27,202 nucleotides of DNA from Alphaproteobacteria bacterium (GTDB taxonomy: Bacteria > Pseudomonadota > Alphaproteobacteria > CAAGCB01 > CAG-977). Positions 15,114-21,418 of this stretch are shown here, one piece after another (the first letter of the stretch is position 1; every line of letters starts with the position of its first letter). Both the position numbers and the translations under genes were made by a program. The DNA lies in the NCBI GenBank assembly GCA_021639925.1, contig JAJXEL010000010.1:1-27202 (forward strand). The letters are read 5' to 3'. The notes under the pieces were generated by a model. That model had not been told where the DNA came from. It did not search any database and worked only from the letters and a program-made list of their open reading frames with translations.

Positions 15114-15494
15114 TTATAGCAGGACGGCGACAGCTTCGAATTCGACTTTAATGCGTTTGTCGGGAAAAGGCGTCTGCAGGGTAAAACGCACGGGAGCGGT
15201 TTCGGGATCCGGAAAAAAAGTATTGTAAACTTGGTTCATTGCGTCAAAATCGTTCAGGTCGGCCAAAAAAATGCCGATTTTGACAACATCGTCCAGCGTT
15301 GCGTTTTGCTTGTTTAAAAAATAAACGACATTTTCCAGCGCCCGGCGCGTTTGAAAAAAGATATCGCCGTCCAGAAATTTTCCCGTTTCCCAGTCAATGG
15401 AAGGCTGAGTCGCGATAAACAGCAGTTTTCCGCAGACAACGGCGTTATTGTAATGCGCTTTCGGCCGCGCGGGAGCCGAAATGATTTTTTTCAT
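15114..15494 (-). CDS. RidA/YjgF/UK114-family protein
   Basis: This 126-residue protein has the small Rid-family fold, which trimerises and in archetypal members hydrolyses reactive enamines and imines from PLP enzymes. It shows the core pattern: a GKLLFIATQPSID strand early, then LENVVYFLNKQNATLDDVVKIGIFL, then APVRFTLQTPFPDKRIKVEFEAVAVLL. The arginine in APVRFT lies where RidA has its imine-binding Arg, and the Glu in VEFEA also matches, so deaminase activity is possible. The N-terminal substrate loop deviates (no SxGP), so a Rid subgroup specialised for this pathway is possible. RBS AGGAAG 7 nt upstream; its ATG overlaps the previous stop (ATGA). Confidence 0.88.
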   Translation of the reverse strand: MKKIISAPARPKAHYNNAVVCGKLLFIATQPSIDWETGKFLDGDIFFQTRRALENVVYFLNKQNATLDDVVKIGIFLADLNDFDAMNQVYNTFFPDPETAPVRFTLQTPFPDKRIKVEFEAVAVLL

Positions 15495-16348
15495 TTGTTT
15501 TCTTCCTGTCTTTTAAACCAGGCGGAAGGCGGCAGAACTTTTTCCAGCCCGTCTTCAAATATGCCGACGCCCGTCCAGAATTTGGTAACCGAAGCCTTCG
15601 TCGTTCCGATGGCGACGGCCTGCGGGATCGGCGTGCAGAACAGCAGGATTTTGTCGGGTCCCAAGACAAAAGCGCGGCGTTTGGAACAGTCTTCGAAAGC
15701 GTCATGGTAAACGGCGCCTTCGATCAGCCGGCGGTCATATTCCGCCTGCGTCATGCCGGACAGATCCCGCGCGGCCAAAGGGCCGGATATGCAAAAATTC
15801 AAAACGGCGCGGCGGGCCATACGTTCTTTTTTTTCAGCCGGCCATGTTTCAAATTTTTTCATGTTGTCGGCAAAAGCGATTTGCAATTCGTCTTCCAGTT
15901 CTTGACGCGACGGATAAAGCTCTGCCAGGCGGACATAAGACATTTTCAAATTGCCGGGCAGTTCCGGACGAATCCGGTCCAGACATTTTTGAAATGCTCC
16001 GGCATAAATTTCCAAAGCTTGTGTCTTGATATTATTCATGCGTTCGACAACGCAGTCGTCCGAAGCGAAATATAAACAAACGCCCGGTTCGTATAATTCC
16101 GCAATCGGTTTCAGATAAGCGGCGTAATGACGCAGCATGTATTTTTCCGCCAGATCGGGGTATGGCGCGGACGGCAGGCGCCACAGCTTGTATCCGCCGA
16201 ATTCAAATACGAAATTCAACGGCTTGCACGCGGCCGTGCAGATGCTGACGGCGGTTTTGATCCTGTCCCGTGCGTCTGCGGGCAAAGCCCATTTGCGAAA
16301 GCTTTTGCGCGTAATCAGACGGTAAAGATTTTCCTGTAATTCATTCAT
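15491..16348 (-). CDS. Hypothetical enzyme, distantly isocyanide-synthase-like (DIT1/PvcA-type)
   Basis: I do not recognise this 285-residue protein with certainty. Its middle section reads PLNFVFEFGGYKLWRLPS (43-60), PYPDLAEKYML (62-72), LYEPGVCLYFASDDCVV (85-101), then NNIKTQALEIYAGAF and YVRLAELYPS (138-147). From memory, DIT1/PvcA isocyanide synthases show the same order: a hydrophobic strand, PDxxE before a helix, YxPG before an SDG strand, then a helix and an LxxxY segment. The usual FPAKSPN loop and SDG are replaced by GGYKLW and SDD, so catalysis may differ. It is soluble, with a Trp- and Tyr-rich C-terminal half. It starts within the transketolase C-half stop codon and ends in the RidA start (ATGA at both ends), so it is made with them. 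Isocyanide synthases take their extra carbon from ribulose 5-phosphate, which would suit the transketolase neighbours. It could instead be an unrelated conserved family. Confidence 0.6.
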   Translation of the reverse strand: MNELQENLYRLITRKSFRKWALPADARDRIKTAVSICTAACKPLNFVFEFGGYKLWRLPSAPYPDLAEKYMLRHYAAYLKPIAELYEPGVCLYFASDDCVVERMNNIKTQALEIYAGAFQKCLDRIRPELPGNLKMSYVRLAELYPSRQELEDELQIAFADNMKKFETWPAEKKERMARRAVLNFCISGPLAARDLSGMTQAEYDRRLIEGAVYHDAFEDCSKRRAFVLGPDKILLFCTPIPQAVAIGTTKASVTKFWTGVGIFEDGLEKVLPPSAWFKRQEENK

Positions 16349-17265
16349 GCGGCTAACTGGTTTAACTTGTTAAAAATATGTTGTTCGGACAGTTCCAGAA
16401 AATCATACAGATCTTCGCTATCCATTGACGCGCCGAATTTCAGATTGACGCCGACGCGTTCAAACGGCGGCATGGACGGATCCGCTGCGAACAGCGGCGC
16501 CAGCAAAGACGACAGTCCGCCGTTGATCTGGTGTTCTTCAACGCATAAAACGCCTTTAAAACGGCGCAGAGGAGCCAGGCTGTCTTTGTTTAAAGGGGAA
16601 AGGCAGGCCAGGCTGAACACGCCGGCGGACAATCCGCGCGTTTGTTCAAACAGCTCTGCGGCCTGCAGCGCTTTTTCCAGCAGGCTGCCCGTGCCGACGA
16701 CCGCGAAGTCTGTCCCGGGGCGCAGCCGGGACAGTCCGTGAATGTCCGGACGGTATTGCGCCGGTTCGGGACAAAGACGCGCGGACAAACGCAGATAGGA
16801 CGGGCGGCGGTTGTTCAAAATTTCACGTGCGCACAGGCGGACTTCGGTTTGCGTCGCAGGGCTGAAAACCGTCATTTCCGGCAGGCATGTCATCAGGGCG
16901 ATGTCTTCAAAAGACTGATGTGTCGCGCCGTTTCGTCCGGAACCGACGCCGATGTGCGCGCCGATAATTTTAACGTCGGCTTTTTCCAGGCAAACCGTAT
17001 TGCGGATCTGTTCCCAGCTGCGCCCCGGACTGAAACAAGCATAGCTGGACGCGACGGCGGTTTTTCCTTCCAGCGCCAATCCGGCGGCAGTACTGATCAT
17101 ATTTTGTTCCGAAACGCCCATTTCATAGTATCTGTCGGGAAATTCTTCGGCGAACGGTTTTAATCCGGTTGAACCGCTGACGTCAGCGGACAAAGCGACA
17201 ATATTCGGATTTTGACGCCCGGCGTTTTGTAATTCTTCGGCAAAAATCTGCATCATCGTCGGCAT
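16345..17265 (-). CDS. Transketolase, C-terminal half (pyrimidine-binding and C domains)
   Basis: This 306-residue subunit carries the pyrimidine-binding ThDP domain (about 1-170) and the transketolase C-terminal domain (about 180-306). The catalytic-type glutamate lies in MGVSEQNMISTAAGLAL, followed by SYACFSPGRSWEQIRN and IGAHIGVGSGRNGATHQSFEDIALM, all family hallmarks. The C-domain contains AVVGTGSLLEKALQAAEL and a late GLSSLLAPLF. It works only with the N-half encoded 4 nt upstream, as in other two-subunit transketolases that move a two-carbon ketol unit between sugar phosphates. Split forms are common both in primary metabolism and in secondary-metabolite clusters. It lacks a strong RBS and is likely coupled to the N-half. 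Not Dxs or pyruvate dehydrogenase by motif. Confidence 0.93.
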   Translation of the reverse strand: MPTMMQIFAEELQNAGRQNPNIVALSADVSGSTGLKPFAEEFPDRYYEMGVSEQNMISTAAGLALEGKTAVASSYACFSPGRSWEQIRNTVCLEKADVKIIGAHIGVGSGRNGATHQSFEDIALMTCLPEMTVFSPATQTEVRLCAREILNNRRPSYLRLSARLCPEPAQYRPDIHGLSRLRPGTDFAVVGTGSLLEKALQAAELFEQTRGLSAGVFSLACLSPLNKDSLAPLRRFKGVLCVEEHQINGGLSSLLAPLFAADPSMPPFERVGVNLKFGASMDSEDLYDFLELSEQHIFNKLNQLAA

Positions 17266-17269
17266 GGCC

Positions 17270-18187
17270 TTATTCCATATTGTTTAAAAAACGCTGCCAG
17301 GCGGCCGATTTTTGTTTTTGAACGCTGAGTTCGTCCAAAGCCTGCCGTTCTAACCGGCCCGACGGGATATCGTCATGCCAGGCGGGGTTGTTTTCCATAA
17401 AGGAAACGCCTTTTCCGGGGACGGTTTTTAAAATAACGGCCGCCGGGCCGTCGGCGCAGCCGCCTTGAACGGCCTGAACAATGTCGAATGCGGCGGGGGT
17501 TTGAAGCGTTATTGTCCTGAACCCGAAAGCGGCATATTTTTTTGCCAGATCGCCCGAAGGCATGATGTCCGACGTTTTTCCGGAATTTTGAATGCCGTTT
17601 TCGTCAATGAAAACGGTCAGATTGGTTAAGCGGTATTTGACGGCCGCCTGACAGGCTTCCCATATTTGTCCTTCCTGCTGTTCGCCGTCGGACGTTACCA
17701 GAAACACCCTTTGCCCCGTTTTCTTTAACGCCAGAGCCATACCTGTTCCGACGCCGAATCCCTGTCCCAGGGAACCGGAGGAATTTTCAATTCCTTCGCC
17801 GACGCTGCGGTGCGGGTGGCCGGGCAGTCCGCCGGCGCGCGCGTATCCGTCCAGACGTCCGGCCGGAAAATATCCGGCCATAGACAGCGCCGTATACATC
17901 AGGGCGGAAATATGGCCGCAGGAAACGACCAGACGGTCCCGGTCCGGCCAATACGGGTTTAAAGGAGAATATTTCATCAGCCCGCCGAAATACAGCGCCG
18001 TGAATAAATCGCATAACCCCAGACAGGACGCCGGGTGCCCGTAACCGGCATTGATCATCATGTTCATGACGTTTAACCGCATCTGCGCGGCAATGTCGTT
18101 CAGGCGGGCTTTTTCACGTTCGTCCGCAAATCCGGCCGTTGTTTTGTTTGTTTTGGTGTACGGCGACCAGTCCAGCCGTATGTTCAT
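17270..18187 (-). CDS. Transketolase, N-terminal half (ThDP diphosphate-binding domain)
   Basis: This 305-residue subunit contains the diphosphate-binding ThDP domain. Motifs are GYGHPASCLGLCDLFTALYF, RDRLVVSCGHISALMY, the loop LPGHPHRSVGEGIENSSGSLGQG and the ThDP/metal sequence TSDGEQQEGQIWEACQAAV ending with DENGIQNSG. The first G of GDG is replaced by S (SDGE), which several split transketolases tolerate. A basic N-terminal tail of about 25 residues precedes the fold. RBS AAGGA lies inside the esterase end, and the start overlaps that stop (ATGA). It pairs with the C-half. In this operon it presumably transfers a ketol group from xylulose 5-phosphate, fructose 6-phosphate or an unusual donor; the acceptor is unknown. 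Confidence 0.93.
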   Translation of the reverse strand: MNIRLDWSPYTKTNKTTAGFADEREKARLNDIAAQMRLNVMNMMINAGYGHPASCLGLCDLFTALYFGGLMKYSPLNPYWPDRDRLVVSCGHISALMYTALSMAGYFPAGRLDGYARAGGLPGHPHRSVGEGIENSSGSLGQGFGVGTGMALALKKTGQRVFLVTSDGEQQEGQIWEACQAAVKYRLTNLTVFIDENGIQNSGKTSDIMPSGDLAKKYAAFGFRTITLQTPAAFDIVQAVQGGCADGPAAVILKTVPGKGVSFMENNPAWHDDIPSGRLERQALDELSVQKQKSAAWQRFLNNME

Positions 18188-18984
18188 CGACTGTTCCTTT
18201 CGGCGAAATGTTTTTTTAAGAAAAGCAGTTTTTCCTGATTTACCCTCTCAGCTGTATGCCAGGCGGCTTTTGCCCAGAAAGCGGCGGATTCCGCGCCGCG
18301 GCCGTGTCCCATGCCGTTTTGAGCGCGCAGCCTGACGTTAAAGCCGTTTTCTTTTAAGATCTTTTCCGTCTGAAGCGCGGCGTTAAAATTGATAACGTTG
18401 TCTTTGGTCCCGTGCAGCAGCAGGATATCGGGCCGGGAAACGATACGGTTTTTTAATTCTTCTTTGTCCGGGGGAATCAGGCAGCCTGATAAAGCGACGA
18501 TCGCGCGTACAGTGCCGGCGCGGGAAATTCCCATGTCAAGCGCCTGCATTGCCCCTTGCGAATAACCGAATAAGATTGTCTGCGAATCGTCAAGGCCGAA
18601 TTTTTTCTGGCAAAAGTCCAAAAAAGCGTTCAGCGTTTCCGACGCGCTTTTCATGCCCTGTTCGCCGCCGGCCATATTTTTAAACATCTTTTTTTCAGCT
18701 TCCGAAAGCTGTTCGTAAGGAGACGCGAACAGATTTTTTGCATAGTTGTTTTCAATGTCAAACCATTGATAACCGTCTGATTTTTCAGCCGACGGCAGGA
18801 AAGCGTCCGGCGCGACGGCGACAAAACTTTTACCGGCCGTGTTTTTTTGCAAAAAAGAAGCGAAGCTTAAAACATCGTCGGCGTTTCCAGCGCAGCCGTG
18901 CAGCATCAAAACCAGACAATCGGGTTTTTTGCCGGGGTCGCTGAGGTAATATTTCCAGCTTTTCAATTCAGGCTTTTTTGTCAT
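18184..18984 (-). CDS. Alpha/beta-hydrolase, phospholipase/carboxylesterase type
   Basis: This 266-residue cytoplasmic alpha/beta-hydrolase belongs to the carboxylesterase/thioesterase family (PF02230-like). The oxyanion segment is LMLHGCAGNADD (about residues 26-37). The nucleophile elbow is FGYSQGAM with Ser about 142, the acid is in LLLHGTKDNVI, and the base is in GMGHGRGAE, so the triad looks complete. No signal peptide is visible. It starts 17 nt inside the small ORF upstream, whose sequence supplies AAGAGG 6 nt before ATG, and its stop overlaps the transketolase start. It may remove an ester or thioester in this pathway or act on a lipid-like intermediate; substrate unknown. The C-terminal 20 residues are basic and extra. 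Confidence 0.88.
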   Translation of the reverse strand: MTKKPELKSWKYYLSDPGKKPDCLVLMLHGCAGNADDVLSFASFLQKNTAGKSFVAVAPDAFLPSAEKSDGYQWFDIENNYAKNLFASPYEQLSEAEKKMFKNMAGGEQGMKSASETLNAFLDFCQKKFGLDDSQTILFGYSQGAMQALDMGISRAGTVRAIVALSGCLIPPDKEELKNRIVSRPDILLLHGTKDNVINFNAALQTEKILKENGFNVRLRAQNGMGHGRGAESAAFWAKAAWHTAERVNQEKLLFLKKHFAERNSR

Positions 18985-19087
18985 TTTCAGCCTCTTTTTT
19001 TTCTGCCAGCTTTTCCATGTATTCCGCAGACTGCTGGCAGGGGAGCGAATCTTCGGGACGTGTCTCTTGTCCTTCGGGAAAATTCAT
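18968..19087 (-). CDS. Small ORF of 39 codons between methyltransferase and hydrolase genes
   Basis: An ATG 5 nt after the methyltransferase stop opens a 39-codon frame ending 17 nt inside the hydrolase gene. AAGGA lies 9 nt before it, inside the methyltransferase end. The peptide is hydrophilic: MNFPEGQETRPEDSLPCQQ, then a helix-prone Lys/Glu-rich half (YMEKLAEKKEAENDKK) with a single Cys. It lacks any signal peptide. It could be a real small protein, a leader that couples translation, or chance. I do not recognise it. Confidence 0.5.
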   Translation of the reverse strand: MNFPEGQETRPEDSLPCQQSAEYMEKLAEKKEAENDKKA

Positions 19088-19092
19088 GGCCG

Positions 19093-19767
19093 TCAGTCCT
19101 TTTTTGAAAAACGGAAAATGATTTTGTAATCATAGTATTTCAGGAAATCCGTAACCTGCGGGAAATAGGTTTCCCGTCCTTCCCAGCAGGTGACAAAGCC
19201 TTCCGGAATACATTTTTGAACGGCAACGTCAAATCCCGCTTTCCAGAACGCTTTGGCAAAGTCGTTGATTGAATAATCCGGCAAAGGGACGTTGGAATAG
19301 CTTTCGACTTCTTTTTTCCAAACGGGCCATAACGGCATTTCGGCATAACACCCCGTTGCCGCATAATAGACGCCGGCCGGTTTTAATACCCGGCGGATTA
19401 CTTGCGCGTGTTCGTCCAGGTCAGGCAGCAGATAAATAACGTCGTGGCTGAACGCGATATCGAACTGCGCGTCCATTTTTTCCAGAATTTCCGGCGTTTC
19501 GTAATGCAAAGGCATGTTGCCTTTCAGATTTTTTGCCGTTTCCAGCGATTTGACGGCCAGGTCGACGCCCAATCCTTTTTTAAACGGTTTTATTCTGAAC
19601 AAAGTCCGTAAAAAACCGCCCTGGTTACAGCCGAAATCCAGAACGGAACTGTTGTGAATGTCAGATTCCGACATCTGCCGGATCATTGCGCGCCAGAACG
19701 GGGCGTGATGGTCGTTCATAACGTCTTCTTCATTTTGAATTTTTGCCCATGTGTCAATCTGCGTCAT
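19093..19767 (-). CDS. Class I SAM-dependent methyltransferase
   Basis: This protein of about 224 residues has a Rossmann-type methyltransferase fold. Motif I is VLDFGCNQGGFLRTLF (about residues 42-57), motif II ends in GVDLAVKSLE, motif IV is FDIAFSHDVIYLL and motif V-VI includes VLKPAGVYYAATGC. The methyl acceptor cannot be inferred, but the wide Asp/Glu and aromatic C-terminal part suggests a small-molecule substrate. An in-frame Met extends upstream to 19968, but that part is Arg-rich and would cross the promoter region, so I chose 19767 (MTQIDTWAKIQ). It is the first gene of the minus-strand operon, with the promoter and inverted repeat about 40-100 nt upstream. Confidence 0.85.
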   Translation of the reverse strand: MTQIDTWAKIQNEEDVMNDHHAPFWRAMIRQMSESDIHNSSVLDFGCNQGGFLRTLFRIKPFKKGLGVDLAVKSLETAKNLKGNMPLHYETPEILEKMDAQFDIAFSHDVIYLLPDLDEHAQVIRRVLKPAGVYYAATGCYAEMPLWPVWKKEVESYSNVPLPDYSINDFAKAFWKAGFDVAVQKCIPEGFVTCWEGRETYFPQVTDFLKYYDYKIIFRFSKKD

Positions 19768-19807
19768 TCTTTTTATCCCGTTAAAAAAAGTTCTATGAAT
19801 CAAACTT

Positions 19808-19836
19808 TTTATGTCACGCAAAAAAACGGCTGTCAA
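19808..19836 (-). promoter_or_regulatory. Probable sigma-70-type promoter of the methyltransferase-to-dxs-like operon
   Basis: Consensus TTGACA (19831-19836 on the minus strand), exactly 17 nt, then CATAAA (19808-19813). A start near 19801 would leave about 34 nt of leader. This is the best promoter match in the window. Confidence 0.65.
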
Positions 19837-19837
19837 G

Positions 19838-19863
19838 CGGAAATCATTCCGGCATGATTTCCG
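19838..19863. promoter_or_regulatory. Inverted repeat abutting the operon promoter (possible operator)
   Basis: CGGAAATCAT (19838-19847) and ATGATTTCCG (19854-19863) are perfect 10-bp arms around a 6-nt centre. The repeat begins one base beyond the -35 element, where an activator or repressor commonly binds. It has no T tail, so it is not a good terminator. Confidence 0.5.
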
Positions 19864-19915
19864 GCGGCCGGCGCGATCATTATAAATGCCCGGAAAAAAA
19901 TGCGGCAGACATAAA

Positions 19916-19942
19916 AAAAATCCCCGTCCGGCGGGGATTTTT
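19916..19942 (-). terminator. Terminator of the ribbon-helix-helix-like gene
   Basis: Read on the minus strand, AAAAATCCCCG pairs with CGGGGATTTTT around a 5-nt loop and runs into eight T residues. It lies about 18 nt after the stop at 19961 and insulates the operon that starts near 19801. Confidence 0.9.
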
Positions 19943-19960
19943 AATGAAAAACAAACGCCG

Positions 19961-20182
19961 TTAATCAACGACGCGCAGATGGAAATGTTCCTGTTCTTCG
20001 TTATTCAGCATGGAAACGGCAGAGCAATAATCCGTCCAGGCTTCGATTGAATCGTGCAGTCTGTTCAGAATAAAATTTTCCAGCGTTTCGCCGGCCAGAT
20101 GTGCTTGTGTTTCAATCAGTTGATAAAGCGATTCGTCCAGCACAAGAGGAATCACTTTATTGTTTGCGGAGGTTGTTCCCAT
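19961..20182 (-). CDS. Small ribbon-helix-helix-like DNA-binding protein (antitoxin-like)
   Basis: This 73-residue protein begins with a short polar tail, then NKVIPLVLDESLYQLIETQAHLAGETLENFILNRL: a beta strand, a helix, a turn with Gly and a second helix, as in CopG/Arc/MetJ-type ribbon-helix-helix proteins. Proteins of this size often are antitoxins or autorepressors. No toxin gene sits next to it, since its upstream side is non-coding and its downstream side is a terminator. The C-terminal third (EAWTDYCSAVSMLNNEEQEHFHL) is acidic and family-unclear. RBS AAGGA lies 7 nt upstream. The start region is preceded by two near-identical AT-rich repeats, which fit autoregulation. Confidence 0.7.
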   Translation of the reverse strand: MGTTSANNKVIPLVLDESLYQLIETQAHLAGETLENFILNRLHDSIEAWTDYCSAVSMLNNEEQEHFHLRVVD

Positions 20183-20197
20183 AATGGAATCCTTAAT

Positions 20198-20269
20198 GTG
20201 AAAAATGACTTTTTTTCACTATATATAGGGGGGAATCTGCAAATCCAGTAAAAAATGACATTCACTATA
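20198..20269. repeat. Two near-identical operator-like repeats before the RHH-like gene
   Basis: GTGAAAAATGAC (20198-20209) continues to TTTCACTATA (20214-20223), and GTAAAAAATGACA continues to TTCACTATA in the second copy (20248-20269). They are direct repeats, 50 nt apart, differing by a 4-nt gap and one base. The first copy is also a palindrome (GTGAAAAA and TTTTTCAC). The minus-strand TATATA at 20221-20226, a possible -10, lies next to it. Confidence 0.5.
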
Positions 20270-20288
20270 AAAAAAGTTGCAGAAATGA

Positions 20289-20386
20289 TTCCGCCGGCGA
20301 CTCGAAACGACTCGGAAGCCTTGTAAAACAAGGGTTTTTTGAATCCTGATAAAAATCAACGAGTCGCAAAAAAAATTCTGCCGGAA
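20289..20386. other. Non-coding stretch with competing inverted repeats and an internal terminator
   Basis: CGACTCG occurs twice as a direct repeat (20298-20304 and 20308-20314) and once inverted, CGAGTCG (20360-20366). Either first copy can pair with the inverted one, and outer TTCCG/CGGAA (20289-20293, 20382-20386) can extend the stem. Between them a plus-strand hairpin CCTTGT/ACAAGG (20319-20333) is followed by GTTTTTT, like a terminator. No ORF of note lies here. This may be a small RNA or a regulatory switch; the rest of the 412-nt gap (20183-20594) is AT-rich with the repeats described in the neighbouring entries. Confidence 0.4.
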
Positions 20387-20518
20387 AAAGAACGGATTAA
20401 GAACAAATGGTAAAATAAATCTTATGATTCAGTTTTTGAAAACGAAACGCGCAAAAGTTGTTTTGTTTTTGCAAAGAATCGTAAAAAGCGGCGTTTATCG
20501 AAAAACGGATTAAAGAAA

Positions 20519-20582
20519 AGGCATGCATTCCAAAAACGACCATGAGTAGAGGAGGAAAACCATGTTTATGGAAAGCATGCCT
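20519..20582. repeat. Long inverted repeat enclosing a strong Shine-Dalgarno and ATG
   Basis: AGGCATGCATTCC (20519-20531) and GGAAAGCATGCCT (20570-20582) pair over 13 bp with one mismatch. The 38-nt loop contains AGAGGAGG and ATG (20562) on the plus strand. On the minus strand it begins 13 nt after the metal-sensor stop and is followed by TTTTCTTT, so it could be its terminator. Which strand uses it is open. Confidence 0.5.
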
Positions 20583-20594
20583 GTCAGTTTAGCC

Positions 20595-21392
20595 TTATTG
20601 CGCCGGCTGAGCTTTTGCCGGCTGCAGGCGTTTCATTTCGCGCTGTTTTTTCGGCGCGTCTTGTTTTGTTTTTTCACGCGCTCTGACGTTCTGGGCGGGT
20701 TCTGCGGCGCCGTCGTTAAAGCACGGGCACGGAACGGGGCCTTTTTTAAAAACCGGATCGCAGGGGCGGCGGTGATGAACCGGGCCGCGGCACGGGACGG
20801 GGCCTTCCATTCTCGGGCCCGGGCACGGGATTGCTGCGGGACACGGTTTGGAGCCGGGACACGGCGCCGCAAACGGAATTCCGCCTTTATTCGGGCGGGC
20901 ATTCGGGCCGCGGTGTTTGGAAGAAAAACGGTCCGGCCGCTTTTTCCCGTGAAAACCGGGCTGTCCTTTGCGCGAAAAACGATCGGCGAAACTGCGGCGT
21001 TCTTCCGGCGTCATTTTAGATAACAGCCCGACCATGTTTTCCTGAACGGCGGCGTCAATTGTGCTGCGCACGTCTGTCGCTTTTTGCATGGCGGATTTGA
21101 ATTTTTCCGTGTCAAACGGTTCGCTTTTTAACGCGTCTTCAACCTCTTGACGGGCGGATTCCATTTCTTTGTCGTGATTTTTAACCGCGGCTTTGAAAGC
21201 TTCGCGCATCAGTTTTTGATCCTGAAAATCCAATCCGCCGGGGATTTGCCCTTCAGGGCGGACAAAGCGCGGCCGTTCGGGCGGAATATCCGGAAATGCC
21301 GGCTGATAGATTATTTTGGCAGTTTCAAAACCGATTAAAATGAAGTTTACTGCCAGCGAAATTCCCAGAATGATCAATAGTTTTTTGTTCAT
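20595..21392 (-). CDS. Periplasmic heavy-metal sensor-like protein with Cys/Pro-rich tail
   Basis: This 265-residue protein has one N-terminal membrane anchor (about residues 4-22) and a periplasmic helical part similar to the heavy-metal-resistance/periplasmic sensor family (CnrX/CpxP-type fold, PF13801-like): LMREAFKAAVKNHDKEMESA, then DTEKFKSAMQKATDVRSTID and LLSKMTPEERRSFADRF. Such proteins bind metal or misfolded protein and signal to an ECF sigma/anti-sigma pair. After residue 145 it changes to low complexity: Arg/Pro/Gly, then seven Cys (178, 184, 190, 201, 211, 222, 224), many as PC or CP, plus HH at 206-207, then a Lys/Gln-rich end. RBS AGGAG supports the start. It is the third gene behind the ECF sigma gene. 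Confidence 0.8.
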   Translation of the reverse strand: MNKKLLIILGISLAVNFILIGFETAKIIYQPAFPDIPPERPRFVRPEGQIPGGLDFQDQKLMREAFKAAVKNHDKEMESARQEVEDALKSEPFDTEKFKSAMQKATDVRSTIDAAVQENMVGLLSKMTPEERRSFADRFSRKGQPGFHGKKRPDRFSSKHRGPNARPNKGGIPFAAPCPGSKPCPAAIPCPGPRMEGPVPCRGPVHHRRPCDPVFKKGPVPCPCFNDGAAEPAQNVRAREKTKQDAPKKQREMKRLQPAKAQPAQ

Positions 21393-21418
21393 GCTGTTTT
21401 CTCCTGAGTTGAATGTTG

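Noticed and set aside
19768..19968. 67-codon upstream extension of the methyltransferase
   Set aside because: It would cross the promoter and inverted repeat, is rich in Arg and Phe, and has no methyltransferase character. ATG 19767 fits better.
19961..20182. A complete toxin-antitoxin pair
   Set aside because: Only the antitoxin-like half is seen. No toxin-sized ORF is adjacent on either side.
20289..20386. A tRNA remnant or phage attachment site
   Set aside because: No T-arm consensus or acceptor pairing and no integrase gene nearby. It is better described as competing inverted repeats.
20562..21023. Plus-strand frame of 153 codons after a strong AGGAGG
   Set aside because: It is Arg-rich, low-complexity and runs antisense to the well-supported metal-sensor gene. 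Kept only as a hairpin finding, not as a CDS.
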